Positions 1-9,157 of a stretch of 64,000 bases of DNA are shown one piece after another (the stretch's first letter is position 1; each line of letters starts with the position of its first letter). This DNA comes from Bacteroidales bacterium UBA5382 (GTDB lineage Bacteria; Bacteroidota; Bacteroidia; Bacteroidales; Dysgonomonadaceae). The notes under the pieces were generated by a model. That model had not been told where the DNA came from, did not search any database, and saw only the letters and a list, made by a program, of their open reading frames with translations. Position numbers and translations under genes: made by a program. The stretch spans positions 17,042-81,041 of the forward strand of contig DHOU01000013.1 of NCBI GenBank assembly GCA_002409745.1, read 5' to 3'.

Positions 1-1
1 A

Positions 2-919
2 GAGAAAGTGAAGTATCGCCAGTACGGCAAAGGATATATTATGAACGGGCTGAGCCTGGAAGAAGCCTTTGAAATCATCTCCTGCATTCCCGATTGCAAA
101 CTTCCCGAAGATCATTCCATCCATTACGGGCATAGAACGATGCCGGGGATAGATATCTATTTTCTTTCGAACCAAACGGACGAAGAAAAAATCATTTATC
201 CCGAATTCAGAATCACCGGCAAACAACCCGAATTATGGGACGCAACCACCGGCTCGATAAGGGATCTTCCGGCTTACGAGCAAAAAGGACAATCGACGGC
301 CGTCCCGTTAAAACTGGCGGCCAACGAAAGCGCTTTCATTGTATTCCGCCGCTCCGCGGCATCTCCCGTGTCGGGAAATATCGTAGACAATTACCCCGAC
401 CCGAAAGTGATTACGGAATTGAAAGGCCCCTGGAACGTCACATTCGATACCGCAAAGCGGGGCCCTTCCGAACCCGTGGCTTTCGAAACGCTCTACGACT
501 GGGGCACTTCTTCCGAAAAACGGATTAAATACTATTCGGGGAGCGCGGATTACCGCATTCAGTTCGATCTTCCCCAAAAACAACCGGATCAACGCATACT
601 GATCGATCTGGGCAATTTGACGGCGATGGCTAAAGTTTTCGTCAACGGCGCGTATGCAGGTGGCGTCTGGACGCCGCCCTACCGGCTCGATATTACCGAA
701 CAGGTAAAAACGGGAACCAACGAGTTGAAGATAACAGTGGTCAATACCTGGACGAACCGCATGATAGGCGACCTGAATCTGCCCGAAGCGGAACGGGAAA
801 CATGGTCGCTGGTTAATCAGTATAACTCCCAAAGCCCGTTGCAGCCGTCCGGACTTTTCGGACCGGTAACAATCAATAAGATAAACAGAATGGGCGTTTT
901 TAAAGAAAACAATAATTAG
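2..919 (+). CDS. GH106-type alpha-L-rhamnosidase, 3' end only
   Basis: The frame is open to the left window edge, so this is the C-terminal 305 or so residues of a larger protein; the GTG at position 8 is not a credible start. The first 110 residues carry the 'YGKG', 'DIYFLSNQ' and 'ITGKQPELWDATTG' signatures that close the central part of large Bacteroidetes GH106-like rhamnosidases. After that comes a galactose-binding beta-sandwich of the GH2 type (LKGPWNVTFD, IDLGNLTAMAKVFVNG, W-PPYRLDIT, NELKITVVNTW-NRMIGD). Family knowledge: such enzymes cleave terminal L-rhamnose from pectic or bacterial glycans in the periplasm or at the surface. The catalytic part lies outside the window, so substrate specificity is inference. 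It is the first gene of a glycan-degradation run on the plus strand. Confidence 0.75.
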   Translation, partial: EKVKYRQYGKGYIMNGLSLEEAFEIISCIPDCKLPEDHSIHYGHRTMPGIDIYFLSNQTDEEKIIYPEFRITGKQPELWDATTGSIRDLPAYEQKGQSTAVPLKLAANESAFIVFRRSAASPVSGNIVDNYPDPKVITELKGPWNVTFDTAKRGPSEPVAFETLYDWGTSSEKRIKYYSGSADYRIQFDLPQKQPDQRILIDLGNLTAMAKVFVNGAYAGGVWTPPYRLDITEQVKTGTNELKITVVNTWTNRMIGDLNLPEAERETWSLVNQYNSQSPLQPSGLFGPVTINKINRMGVFKENNN

Positions 920-946
920 ATTGCTAACCATTTTTATATTTACAAT

Positions 947-2359
947 ATGAAGAAAAAATATTTATTATTATCATTACTCTCTCTCGGACTAACACTATAC
1001 GGAAAACCCATACTGCCTGAAATTTTAAGTGACGGAATGGTCTTGCAACAAAACGCCAAGGTGAAGATATGGGGTGAAGCTGAGAAAAGCAAAACTATCG
1101 AAGTGAGGCCTTCATGGAATAAGACAGCAATACGGACTACATCAAATGATGAAGGTTATTGGTTAGCCGTAATTGAAACTCCCAAAGCGAGTTTTAAGCC
1201 GCAATCCATTGTGATTTCCGATGGTGAAGAGGTGACACTCCACGATATCTTAATCGGAGAAGTGTGGCTGGCATCGGGGCAGAGTAATATGGAGATGCCA
1301 CTTAATGGATTCTTTAATAATCCGGTCCGGAAAGCAAACGAAACAATTGCTTTAGCCGGACAATACCCTGCCGTTAGGTTTGTGACGATCCCGAATACTC
1401 AGTCGTTTGAGCCGCAGAAAAGTGTTAAGGGACGTTGGCAAGCATGTAATCCGACGAACTCGCCGAATTTCAGCGCTACCGCTTTTTTCTTTGCCGAGGC
1501 ACTTTATAGATCACTGAATGTTCCGATAGGCATCATTGTCTCTGCTTGGGGAGGTTCCAGAGTAGAATCCTGGACGAATAGAGAAGAATTGAACAGATAC
1601 CCTGATATCAATTTGACGGAAGAAACGGTTAACAAACTGCATCCCGCAGCACGTCCCCTCTTAATGTATAATGGTATGATACACCCCATCTCGAACTACA
1701 TCGTCAAAGGTGTTATATGGTACCAAGGGGAATCGAACGTCGGTAGCTATCAAGTATACTCCGAACGATTTCAGAATATGGTGAATTCTTGGCGTAAGCA
1801 GTGGAACAATCCCGAGCTTCCTTTTTATTATGTAGAAATTGCCCCCTATGAATATGGAGAAGGAAATTGGGCTGCTTTTTTGCGAGAAGCGCAATTTAAG
1901 GCGCAAAAGCAAATACCTCATAGCGGGATGATTTCCACAAATGATCTGGTGGAACCTTATGAAATACATAACATCCATCCATGCAACAAAACCGATGTGG
2001 GGAAGCGGCTCGCATTCATGGCTCTTAACAAGACTTATGGCTTTCATCAAGTGGCAGCCCATGGGCCGGAATATCATTCTATGGAAATCCGCGATGGGAA
2101 AATAATTCTTTCCTTTGACTATGCTGAAGGAGGATTCAATCGAACAGAGGGCATCGAAGGATTCGAAATAGCTGGACAAGACTCCATTTTTCTCCCTGCG
2201 CAAGCAATTATACATGATGGTAAAGTAGAAGTATCCTGTGCGGGAATGGATCAACCTGTCGCCGTCCGTTATTGCTTCAAAGATTTTCAAAAAGGAAATC
2301 TTGCCGGAACACGCGGGCTACCGATGGTTCCCTTCCGAACAGATTCTTTTGATAAATAA
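947..2359 (+). CDS. sialate O-acetylesterase-like SGNH hydrolase (SASA domain)
   Basis: A 470-residue secreted protein with an N-terminal signal peptide (MKKKYLLLSLLSLGLTLYG). The start of the mature part, 'PILSDGMVLQQ'-like, is typical of the family. SGNH blocks are visible: block I 'LASGQSNMEMP' with the presumed nucleophile Ser near residue 111, 'SAWGGSRVESW' near 200, 'WYQGESNV' near 260, and a late 'HPCNKTDVGKR' segment near 345 holding a candidate catalytic His. The family removes O-acetyl groups from sialic acids or from other acetylated sugars such as xylan and pectin; the true substrate cannot be read here. It sits 27 bp after the rhamnosidase. By eye it is more AT-rich than the flanking glycosidase genes, as are the next two units. 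Confidence 0.85.
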   Translation: MKKKYLLLSLLSLGLTLYGKPILPEILSDGMVLQQNAKVKIWGEAEKSKTIEVRPSWNKTAIRTTSNDEGYWLAVIETPKASFKPQSIVISDGEEVTLHDILIGEVWLASGQSNMEMPLNGFFNNPVRKANETIALAGQYPAVRFVTIPNTQSFEPQKSVKGRWQACNPTNSPNFSATAFFFAEALYRSLNVPIGIIVSAWGGSRVESWTNREELNRYPDINLTEETVNKLHPAARPLLMYNGMIHPISNYIVKGVIWYQGESNVGSYQVYSERFQNMVNSWRKQWNNPELPFYYVEIAPYEYGEGNWAAFLREAQFKAQKQIPHSGMISTNDLVEPYEIHNIHPCNKTDVGKRLAFMALNKTYGFHQVAAHGPEYHSMEIRDGKIILSFDYAEGGFNRTEGIEGFEIAGQDSIFLPAQAIIHDGKVEVSCAGMDQPVAVRYCFKDFQKGNLAGTRGLPMVPFRTDSFDK

Positions 2360-2725
2360 ACAGGATATCGATGGAAGGCTTATCTAAAAGCTCTTTAGGG
2401 TATTCTATAAAAGGAATAGGATGGATATGATTTTCTAATCAATAAAGAAATTCAGAATCAGACTGCCACCACACTCATGCAATATGACCCGAGGAATACA
2501 AAGGCTGCATGGAAAGAAGTTTCGAAATTGGACTATCGTTGTCAAGACTCGAAATTGGAATTGGCGATTCCACGGGAATTGATTGGATTAAAAGGCAATC
2601 ATTTTATTTTTGATTTCAAATGGTCGGATAATCCTGCTGAGTTGATAGATCCAATTTCTTTTTGTACTATGGGAGATACTGCTCCCAATAGAAGATTCAA
2701 TTATCGATTTATCTGGGAAAAATAA
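2360..2725 (+). pseudogene. Remnant of a CBM9-like C-terminal domain
   Basis: An 82-codon open frame (from an in-frame ATG at 2477) encodes only the end of a domain. 'FDFKWSDN', 'GD-AP-RRFNYRF' match the last residues of the GH71/GH99-like lipoprotein encoded at 7306-9138 ('FEFKWSDN', 'GDVAPGGRFNYVY'). Reading back, the same frame continues upstream as GYDFLINKEIQN and then meets TAG at 2417. A neighbouring frame gives 'KGIGW', as expected just before 'GYDF', so one or more frameshifts are likely. I see no start signal or signal peptide. Interpretation: the 3' scar of a deleted paralogue of the 610-residue lipoprotein, left between the esterase and DUF1080 genes. Confidence 0.65.
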
Positions 2726-2744
2726 TTAATAAACAGGAAAAGAC

Positions 2745-3605
2745 ATGTCATTCAAAAAAATATTGAAAATAAAATCGATAAGGCCAACGGCGTTTATGCT
2801 ATTATTTGTCGTATATCTATTTACCTTTCGACCCGGCAATGCATCAAACAAACCGGTTGAACCTAGTAACCGGACCGACACTGTTCGATTACTAGGTGGA
2901 AATGATTTGAAAAATTGGTACACATTTATTAAAGACAGAGGAATCGATAACGATCCCAATAAGGTTTTTTCTATCACTACGGAAGGCTTTCTTCATATTA
3001 CCGGAGAGGAATGGGGATGCATCACTACAAAAGAAGAATTTAAAGATTATAAAATTATCTTAGACTATAAATGGGGCAATGCAACCTATTCCCCGCGTAA
3101 AGATAAAGCCAGGGATTCCGGATTGCTTCTACATTCTACCGGAAAAAACGGAGCATATTCCGGAACTTGGATGTATGCCTTCGAATGCAATATTATCGAA
3201 GGCGGAACAGGAGATTTTATTGTTGTCGGCGATGGAACGGACAATTTTTCATTGACCGGTCGAGTGGCTCCTGAAAAACAAAACAACTCGTATTTGCATC
3301 ATCCCTACGGAACGCTGAAAACAATTCATAAAGGACGCATTAATTGGGTTTTTCGAGATCCTGAATGGAGAGATGAGAAAAATTTCCGGGGAAAATATGA
3401 TGTTGAAAACAATGCGGGCGATTGGAATCGATTGGAATGTTGGGTGAAAGGCGACGAAATAAAAGTCTTTCTTAATGGAAAAACGGTAAATCATGCCTTA
3501 AGGGTTGCTCCCAACAAGGGCCGAATACAAATCCAATCCGAAGGTGCAGAAATATTCTTTAGAAAAATTGATTTAATTCCTATTTATAATAATGAGTATC
3601 TGTAA
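2745..3605 (+). CDS. DUF1080 / 3-keto-disaccharide hydrolase-like secreted protein
   Basis: 286 residues with an N-terminal hydrophobic segment (about residues 15-30, 'TAFMLLFVVYLFTF'), so exported or membrane-anchored. The rest is a laminin-G-like sandwich of the DUF1080 family: 'LLGGNDLKNWYTFIKD', 'HITGEEWGCITTKEEFKDY', 'DSGLLLHSTG', 'WNRLECWVKGDEIKVFLNG', 'GRIQIQSEGAEIFFRKI'. Family knowledge: DUF1080 domains occur in polysaccharide loci, and some members act on 3-keto-glycosides. No oxidoreductase partner is visible here, so the reaction is unassigned. Local base composition is AT-rich, like the preceding esterase. Confidence 0.8.
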   Translation: MSFKKILKIKSIRPTAFMLLFVVYLFTFRPGNASNKPVEPSNRTDTVRLLGGNDLKNWYTFIKDRGIDNDPNKVFSITTEGFLHITGEEWGCITTKEEFKDYKIILDYKWGNATYSPRKDKARDSGLLLHSTGKNGAYSGTWMYAFECNIIEGGTGDFIVVGDGTDNFSLTGRVAPEKQNNSYLHHPYGTLKTIHKGRINWVFRDPEWRDEKNFRGKYDVENNAGDWNRLECWVKGDEIKVFLNGKTVNHALRVAPNKGRIQIQSEGAEIFFRKIDLIPIYNNEYL

Positions 3606-3646
3606 ATAGGGCTTTATAATTTATAAATGTAATACTTGATCTTGAA

Positions 3647-5917
3647 ATGAAAACGAATAACAAAATTTTATGGGTTATAATTAGCCTGTTAGTTCTGTGG
3701 AGCTGCAAAGATGATGTAGAAAACACCAAACCGTTAACGGGAATTGCAGTTACACCTCAATCGGTTAACTTGGTAATCGGCAGTTCGCAGCAGATAACGG
3801 CAACTTCCGTTCCGGAGGATGCCGACCCGAATGAAATGCCCTTTAAATGGGAGTCGAGCAATACAAAGACTGCGTCTGTGTCTTCTTCAGGATTGATACA
3901 GGCATTATCTGTAGGGAAGACGAATATTATCGTGTACGGACGGGTAAGCAACAATATTCATACGACGATCCCCGTCACGGTGACGCAAGTCAGCGTTCCT
4001 TTGACGGCGATTCATGTTACACCTGAAAGCTTAACGCTTACGACAGGCGAACTGAAACAACTGACCGCCCGCCCGGAACCGGAAAATGCCACAGGCGTGT
4101 CATTCATTTGGAATTCCGATCATCCGGATATCGCAACGGTATCCATTAACGGCCAGGTATATGGGAAGTCGGCCGGATTGGCGCTCATCACGGTGAAATC
4201 GGGCGATATCGAGAAAACCATACTTGTTACGGTCAAGCAACCCCCTCTTAGAATACCCATAGGTTCCACGAGTTATGCGGTCGACACGTTGAATTATGAA
4301 GAAGTATCGCAGGGGGTGAAATGGTTTAAGTTCAGTATGCCGGAATTTGTGAACGGATTCGGGACTTTAGGAAAGGGACTGGTCGTTAATTTACTGGAAG
4401 TGGACCTCACCTATCCCGGTAACAGAATAGAAGTTGTTCCCGCATCGACGGCTACGTGGGGAAACATCGAACGTCCTTCGGCCATGTCGGCTCGTAAACA
4501 GAAAGAATTTAGCGGTACAAGTAACTACCCTGCCGCCGTAATCAATGGCGATTTTTACCTTTTATCGAGTGGAAATTCAACGGGATATGCTTATATCAAC
4601 AACCGTCCGATTGGTATTGAAATAACCAACGGCATGGTGGTTCAAACACCTTATTCATCCAACAGCGGATTTATCATACACGATGACGGAACACCCGATT
4701 TCAGCAACAACATCTCTTTTTCGGGAAAAGTGGAAAGCGGCGGCAAATCATTCACCTTAGCCGAGGTGAACGGGTATGCCGGTGCCGGCGAATTAGTGTT
4801 ATTCAACAACCAGTCAAACTCGTACCCTACGGATTCGGCATTCGCATGGTCTCCCTACACGAGTACCATGGTTTCTTTATCGTATCCGGAAAAAGGATGG
4901 CGCGTAAATGACCGGATGGAATTTACCGTCACGGCTGTTGATTATAACATTGAAACAACCATACCTGCGGCAGAACCTTACAAAGGGAAAGATTTTAACG
5001 GGCAGGGAGCCATATTGGTTGGAAACTCTTTCGGTAATCCCGAGCAAACTCTCCGATTCGCAGACAAGCCTGAAAAACCAAATTCCCTGACCGTTTCCGA
5101 TAAAGGCAATTATTGGGAACTGACAACAACCGGCAGCGATCCCAATTCTTATACAACGGGACTGACCTCCAGCGTGACGGGTGCGCCGGATGCATCGTTC
5201 TCCTTTGATTACCAAAGTGCGACAAGTATCAACGATTTCCAAATATTCTACGGCAGACCCAGCGCCGCTGTGGGAGTATCGACCGGCGAAAACTTACAAT
5301 TAGTAAATACCGGCATCGACCCTGAAAACGAAAGCAAGTGGAAAACATTCACGCACGAGCTGAAAACCGCTATCAACAACCATCAATGGGGAAAAACCGG
5401 ACATACATTCAGACTGGATATAGGCAACGGAACGGGACATCATGTGCTTATCCGCAACATGAAAATCAAGGGAAAGACTTCAGGGAAAGATTCCAAAACG
5501 TTCCTGAGCAACCTTAGCGTAGGAGACAAAGTAGATGTTGCGATGGATATAAAGATGAACGGCACCAAACAGGCCGACAAGCATTTGCACATAATCGGTT
5601 CGCAAGACTTGCTCCTTAAGAACGGAACACCGGTGAACACCTGGAATGAGGTACATCCGCGTACCGCCATCGGCTACTCGCAGGATAAGAAAAAAATTTA
5701 CCTAATCGTCATCGACGGACGGCAGACAAATTATTCAGTAGGAGCGACAACAGGGCAAGTGGGAGCGATCATTAAGGCCTTCGGGGCTTACAATGCAGCC
5801 AATCTTGACGGTGGCGGCTCTTCGTGCATGGTAGTTAACGGCGAAATAAAAAATAAACCATCCGACAAGTCCGAGCGAGCTGTCGCTAACGGTGTAATGG
5901 TAGTGGTGAAAAAGTAA
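3647..5917 (+). CDS. Phosphodiester glycosidase (NAGPA) lipoprotein with two Big2 domains and an inserted sandwich domain
   Basis: 756-residue lipoprotein: signal peptide ending 'LVLWSC', then K-D-D after the Cys, which fits the Bacteroidetes surface-export signal. Two Big2 immunoglobulin-like domains follow (about 30-105 and 112-195, each starting 'AVTPQS/HVTPES' and using the 'SSN-TASVSSSGLIQAL' and 'DHPDIATVSINGQVYGKSAG' patterns). The NAGPA domain begins near residue 240 and ends with 'NLDGGGSSCMVVNGE' and 'RAVANGVMVV'. Between about residues 465 and 612 a separate jelly-roll-like segment interrupts it; NAGPA resumes at 'KTFLSNLSVGDKVDV'. Family knowledge: NAGPA enzymes cleave alpha-GlcNAc-1-phosphodiesters or act on exopolysaccharide; the substrate here is unknown. 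Confidence 0.82.
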   Translation: MKTNNKILWVIISLLVLWSCKDDVENTKPLTGIAVTPQSVNLVIGSSQQITATSVPEDADPNEMPFKWESSNTKTASVSSSGLIQALSVGKTNIIVYGRVSNNIHTTIPVTVTQVSVPLTAIHVTPESLTLTTGELKQLTARPEPENATGVSFIWNSDHPDIATVSINGQVYGKSAGLALITVKSGDIEKTILVTVKQPPLRIPIGSTSYAVDTLNYEEVSQGVKWFKFSMPEFVNGFGTLGKGLVVNLLEVDLTYPGNRIEVVPASTATWGNIERPSAMSARKQKEFSGTSNYPAAVINGDFYLLSSGNSTGYAYINNRPIGIEITNGMVVQTPYSSNSGFIIHDDGTPDFSNNISFSGKVESGGKSFTLAEVNGYAGAGELVLFNNQSNSYPTDSAFAWSPYTSTMVSLSYPEKGWRVNDRMEFTVTAVDYNIETTIPAAEPYKGKDFNGQGAILVGNSFGNPEQTLRFADKPEKPNSLTVSDKGNYWELTTTGSDPNSYTTGLTSSVTGAPDASFSFDYQSATSINDFQIFYGRPSAAVGVSTGENLQLVNTGIDPENESKWKTFTHELKTAINNHQWGKTGHTFRLDIGNGTGHHVLIRNMKIKGKTSGKDSKTFLSNLSVGDKVDVAMDIKMNGTKQADKHLHIIGSQDLLLKNGTPVNTWNEVHPRTAIGYSQDKKKIYLIVIDGRQTNYSVGATTGQVGAIIKAFGAYNAANLDGGGSSCMVVNGEIKNKPSDKSERAVANGVMVVVKK

Positions 5918-6012
5918 TCGAATATAAATAATAAAGAGACGACAAAGAGAGTGCTTATCAAAAATCGTAGTATTTGTATCATTTTTTGCAATATATATTC
6001 GATTGTAATCCT

Positions 6013-6020
6013 TATTTTTG
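6013..6020 (+). promoter_or_regulatory. Bacteroidetes -7 element (TATTTTTG)
   Basis: TATTTTTG fits the TAnnTTTG -7 box of the Bacteroidetes primary sigma factor and lies about 85 bp before the GH99-like gene at 6104. I do not see a clean TTTG box at the usual distance, so the assignment rests on the -7 box and on its position in an otherwise empty 186-bp gap after the NAGPA gene. Confidence 0.4.
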
Positions 6021-6103
6021 CGTCGTTCAATAAAAAGAACTATGATACCAGCGTTTTACAACATTCAATTATCAAAGAAATAAATTAAAAACATAAGCAT
6101 GGC

Positions 6104-7309
6104 ATGAACTACAAAACATTATTTTTTGCGATTTTCTTAATACCGGCATTTTTTTTATTACCCGCCTGTAAAAATAATCATAAGAAAAATCAAGAAACGC
6201 CGGAATACACCGTCGCGGCATTCTATTGGCCGGCTTACCACTACGAACCTCGCGCAGAATTCCTCTTTCCGGAAAAGAAAGGTGAATGGGAAATCATTTA
6301 TAATGCCAAAGCGAAGGAAGAAGGACACCGACAGCCGAAAGTCCCTTTATGGGGTTACCAGAATGAGGCAAATCCCGAAGATATGGATAAAAAGATAGAG
6401 ACCGCCTTAGAATATGGAGTGAATACTTTTATCTTCGACTGGTACTGGTTCGATAAACAACCCTTCCTGGAGGATTGCATCAATAACGGCTTTCTGAAAG
6501 CCAACAACGGGCGCATGAACTTCTATCTGATGTGGGCGAATCACGATGCGACCACTTACTGGGATGTGGATAATCCGCGTAAAGACTCGGTCATCTGGGA
6601 CGGCGAAGTAGATCGCGAACAATTCAATATCGTGGTGAACAGAGTGATCAATCAATATTTCAAAGACCCGTCCTATTACAAAATAAACGGCGAACCGGTC
6701 TTCTGCATCTACGAACTGAACACGCTCATCAACGGCTTGGGAGGCCCCGAACAAACAAAGGAAGCGTTGGATTATTTCACACAAAAAACCAAAGAGGCCG
6801 GATTTCCAGGACTGCATCTGCAAAGTATCTTATGGGAAGCGCTACCAAGCTCGATTGAAGGCGTACCCGGCGACAGCATTCAAAGCCAGAGCGAAGTATT
6901 GTCGTATTTCGGATTCAAAAGCCTGACGAATTATTGCTGGGCTCACCTGCAAAATCCCGATGGGGATTATGAAGTATGGGGTGATGCTTCAACGAATATG
7001 TGGAACAAATTCGGGAACGATTTTTCCATGACCTATTACCCGAACATAACGGTTAGTTGGGATGCCAACCCCAGATTTCCCTTCAAAACGGGTTATATTA
7101 CCAATTCCACTCCGCAAAAATTCGAGAAATATCTTGTCAAAGCCAAAGAGTTTATCGATAAAAACAACATACAACCCAAAATAGTGACGATCAATGCATG
7201 GAACGAATGGTCGGAAGGCAGCTATCTGGAACCGGACACTATTTGGAAATATCAATATCTGGATGCAGTAAAGAACGTTTTCGGCACACCATCTTCTAAA
7301 AAAGAATGA
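6104..7309 (+). CDS. GH99-like (WbsX-type) lipoprotein
   Basis: 401 residues with a lipoprotein signal peptide ('FFLLPAC' near residue 22). The mature part opens 'VAAFYWPAYHYEP' and continues 'GVNTFIFDWYWFDKQPFLED', 'FYLMWANHD', 'GEPVFCIYELNTLI' and 'INAWNEWSEGSYLEPD', the signature set of the WbsX / GH99-like domain (TIM barrel). The 'WNEWSEG-YLEPD' block near the C terminus usually carries acidic active-site residues. Related enzymes include endo-alpha-mannosidases and glycosyltransferase-annotated WbsX proteins; which glycan is cut here is not readable. Its stop overlaps the start of the next gene by 4 bp (ATGA), implying translational coupling and joint function. Confidence 0.8.
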   Translation: MNYKTLFFAIFLIPAFFLLPACKNNHKKNQETPEYTVAAFYWPAYHYEPRAEFLFPEKKGEWEIIYNAKAKEEGHRQPKVPLWGYQNEANPEDMDKKIETALEYGVNTFIFDWYWFDKQPFLEDCINNGFLKANNGRMNFYLMWANHDATTYWDVDNPRKDSVIWDGEVDREQFNIVVNRVINQYFKDPSYYKINGEPVFCIYELNTLINGLGGPEQTKEALDYFTQKTKEAGFPGLHLQSILWEALPSSIEGVPGDSIQSQSEVLSYFGFKSLTNYCWAHLQNPDGDYEVWGDASTNMWNKFGNDFSMTYYPNITVSWDANPRFPFKTGYITNSTPQKFEKYLVKAKEFIDKNNIQPKIVTINAWNEWSEGSYLEPDTIWKYQYLDAVKNVFGTPSSKKE

Positions 7310-9138
7310 AAACAATTTATTATTTTTTATTGATTTCGGCATCCGCTTTTCTCTGTGCATCTTCGTGCAAGGAAAAAAACATCGAGAACTTTGAAGAGGG
7401 AACTCCCGCCAACGAACAACCATCGGCCGAGGAGATCGCGTTCGTTCAACCGTACGCGGGCGCAGATGAACTGGGACGAGTTTTGCCCGGTAACAAAGAA
7501 ACCGGTAACTTGAGAAAAAACCGGCAAGTGGCTATGTTCTATTTCCTATGGCAAGGCGATCCCATCTCGAAAACATCGGAACATGCGTGGGATCTGAGTA
7601 AAATAATTCCGGCACATCCCGAAGCGCTTGAAGACGGAGACAGTCCGCACTGGGGTTCTGCTTCGCGAGGATTTTATTATTTCTGGGGAGAACCTATTTA
7701 CGGTTATTACAGCGGAGAGGATTATTGGGTACATCTTAAAAGCATGCAGTTATTGACGGATGCCGGGGTGGACTTTTTAGTGCTGGACGCAACGAACACC
7801 GTTATTTACGAAAAACAATCGGCAGTCCTGATGAAAGCGATCAAGTCTCTGCAGGATCAGGGGAAAAACCCTCCCCGAATCGTCTATTACACGAATACGG
7901 CTTCGGGTGATACCATGCAACGGATATACAATGCTTTTTATAAATCCGGAGCGCCTTATTATTATCCGTCGACATGGTATTATCTGGGAGGAAAACCCTT
8001 GATCATCGGAAAGACAAAAGAAGCCGAAGGAAAAGATTTCGAATCGTTCTTCTCTTTCCGGGAAGCCCAATGGCCCAACGAACCCGATCAACCGAACGGT
8101 TGGCCGTGGATTGATTTCCGCCGCCCGCAAGCTGTTTACACAAACTTGAAAGGCGAACGGGAAATCATCAACGTGTCGGTAGCACAGCATCCCAATCCGG
8201 CAGCCGGAATGGGCGGATCGGCCTTTTACGGTAATATGGATAATTGGGGAAGAAGTTATCGAAACGGATCGCACGGAAATCCGGAAACCGATATCCGTTA
8301 CGGCTACAATTTCCAGGAACAATGGGATTACGCCCTGAAACAAGATGTCCCCTTTGTGTTTGTCACCGGATGGAATGAATGGATTGCCGGGCGCTGGGGA
8401 AGCACGGATGGGAACCCTGAACATTCGTATTTCTGTGACCAGGCCAGCCCCGAATACAGCCGCGATATTGAACCGACTTTTACGGCAGGCCTGAGAGATA
8501 ACTTTTACATGCAGTTGACAGCAAACATCAGACGATATAAAGGCGTAAACGCGGTGCCGTCGGCGAGCGCCCCTAAAAAGATCGAAAACTTTTCGGATTG
8601 GAACGGGGTGAAGCCTGTCTTTACGGATTATGTAAATGATACGGCGCACCGGAATCATCCGGGAGCCGAATTGAATCCCTCAAAAACATATACGAACACA
8701 ACCGGCAGGAATGATTTTTATATTCTGAAAGCGGCACGCGATAAAGAGAATCTTTATTTCTATGCCGAAACGTCCGATGATATCACAGATAATCCGGGGA
8801 GTAATTGGATGAGGCTTTATATCGATAGCGACCGTAACCACCACACAGGTTGGTACGGATATGATTACCGCATCGATGGAGGCACGCAATTACAACGTTA
8901 CGATAATGGTAAATGGATTACCTTTAAAACCATTGCTCTTGCTCAAGAAGGGCAAAAGCTGATGATTTCTTTTCCTGCTTCTACCATCGGCTTAAAGACA
9001 TCCGATCTTGATTTTGAATTCAAATGGTCGGACAATATGCAAGACGAAGACGACCCGATGGACTGGTACCTCAATGGCGACGTTGCTCCCGGAGGGCGCT
9101 TCAACTATGTATATCGGACAGGGAGAAGTGGAAAATGA
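7306..9138 (+). CDS. GH71/GH99-like lipoprotein with C-terminal CBM9-like domain
   Basis: 610 residues, lipoprotein signal peptide ('FLCASSC' near residue 21, followed by KEK). Residues about 70-400 form a second GH99-like barrel: 'NRQVAMFYFLWQGD', 'AGVDFLVLDATNTVIY', 'PPRIVYYTNTASG', 'FVFVTGWNEWIAGRWG'. Residues about 430-605 look like a CBM9-type sandwich ('KDKENLYFYAETSDDIT', 'MRLYIDSDRN-HTGWYGYDYRID', 'DFEFKWSDN', 'GDVAPGGRFNYVY'). The start codon overlaps the stop of the upstream GH99-like gene. Endo-acting attack on a mannan-like or other glycan is plausible from the fold but unproven. The C-terminal domain is the intact counterpart of the broken fragment at 2360-2725. Confidence 0.78.
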   Translation: MKTIYYFLLISASAFLCASSCKEKNIENFEEGTPANEQPSAEEIAFVQPYAGADELGRVLPGNKETGNLRKNRQVAMFYFLWQGDPISKTSEHAWDLSKIIPAHPEALEDGDSPHWGSASRGFYYFWGEPIYGYYSGEDYWVHLKSMQLLTDAGVDFLVLDATNTVIYEKQSAVLMKAIKSLQDQGKNPPRIVYYTNTASGDTMQRIYNAFYKSGAPYYYPSTWYYLGGKPLIIGKTKEAEGKDFESFFSFREAQWPNEPDQPNGWPWIDFRRPQAVYTNLKGEREIINVSVAQHPNPAAGMGGSAFYGNMDNWGRSYRNGSHGNPETDIRYGYNFQEQWDYALKQDVPFVFVTGWNEWIAGRWGSTDGNPEHSYFCDQASPEYSRDIEPTFTAGLRDNFYMQLTANIRRYKGVNAVPSASAPKKIENFSDWNGVKPVFTDYVNDTAHRNHPGAELNPSKTYTNTTGRNDFYILKAARDKENLYFYAETSDDITDNPGSNWMRLYIDSDRNHHTGWYGYDYRIDGGTQLQRYDNGKWITFKTIALAQEGQKLMISFPASTIGLKTSDLDFEFKWSDNMQDEDDPMDWYLNGDVAPGGRFNYVYRTGRSGK

Positions 9139-9157
9139 GAAATTAGAAGTGAGAAAG

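Noticed and set aside
7777..8658. 293-codon minus-strand frame
   Set aside because: Antisense to the GH71/GH99-like lipoprotein; no recognisable domain.
9008..9157. Earlier start for the GH78-like gene
   Set aside because: It would overlap the upstream coding region by 130 bp and bury the signal peptide that begins at 9158.
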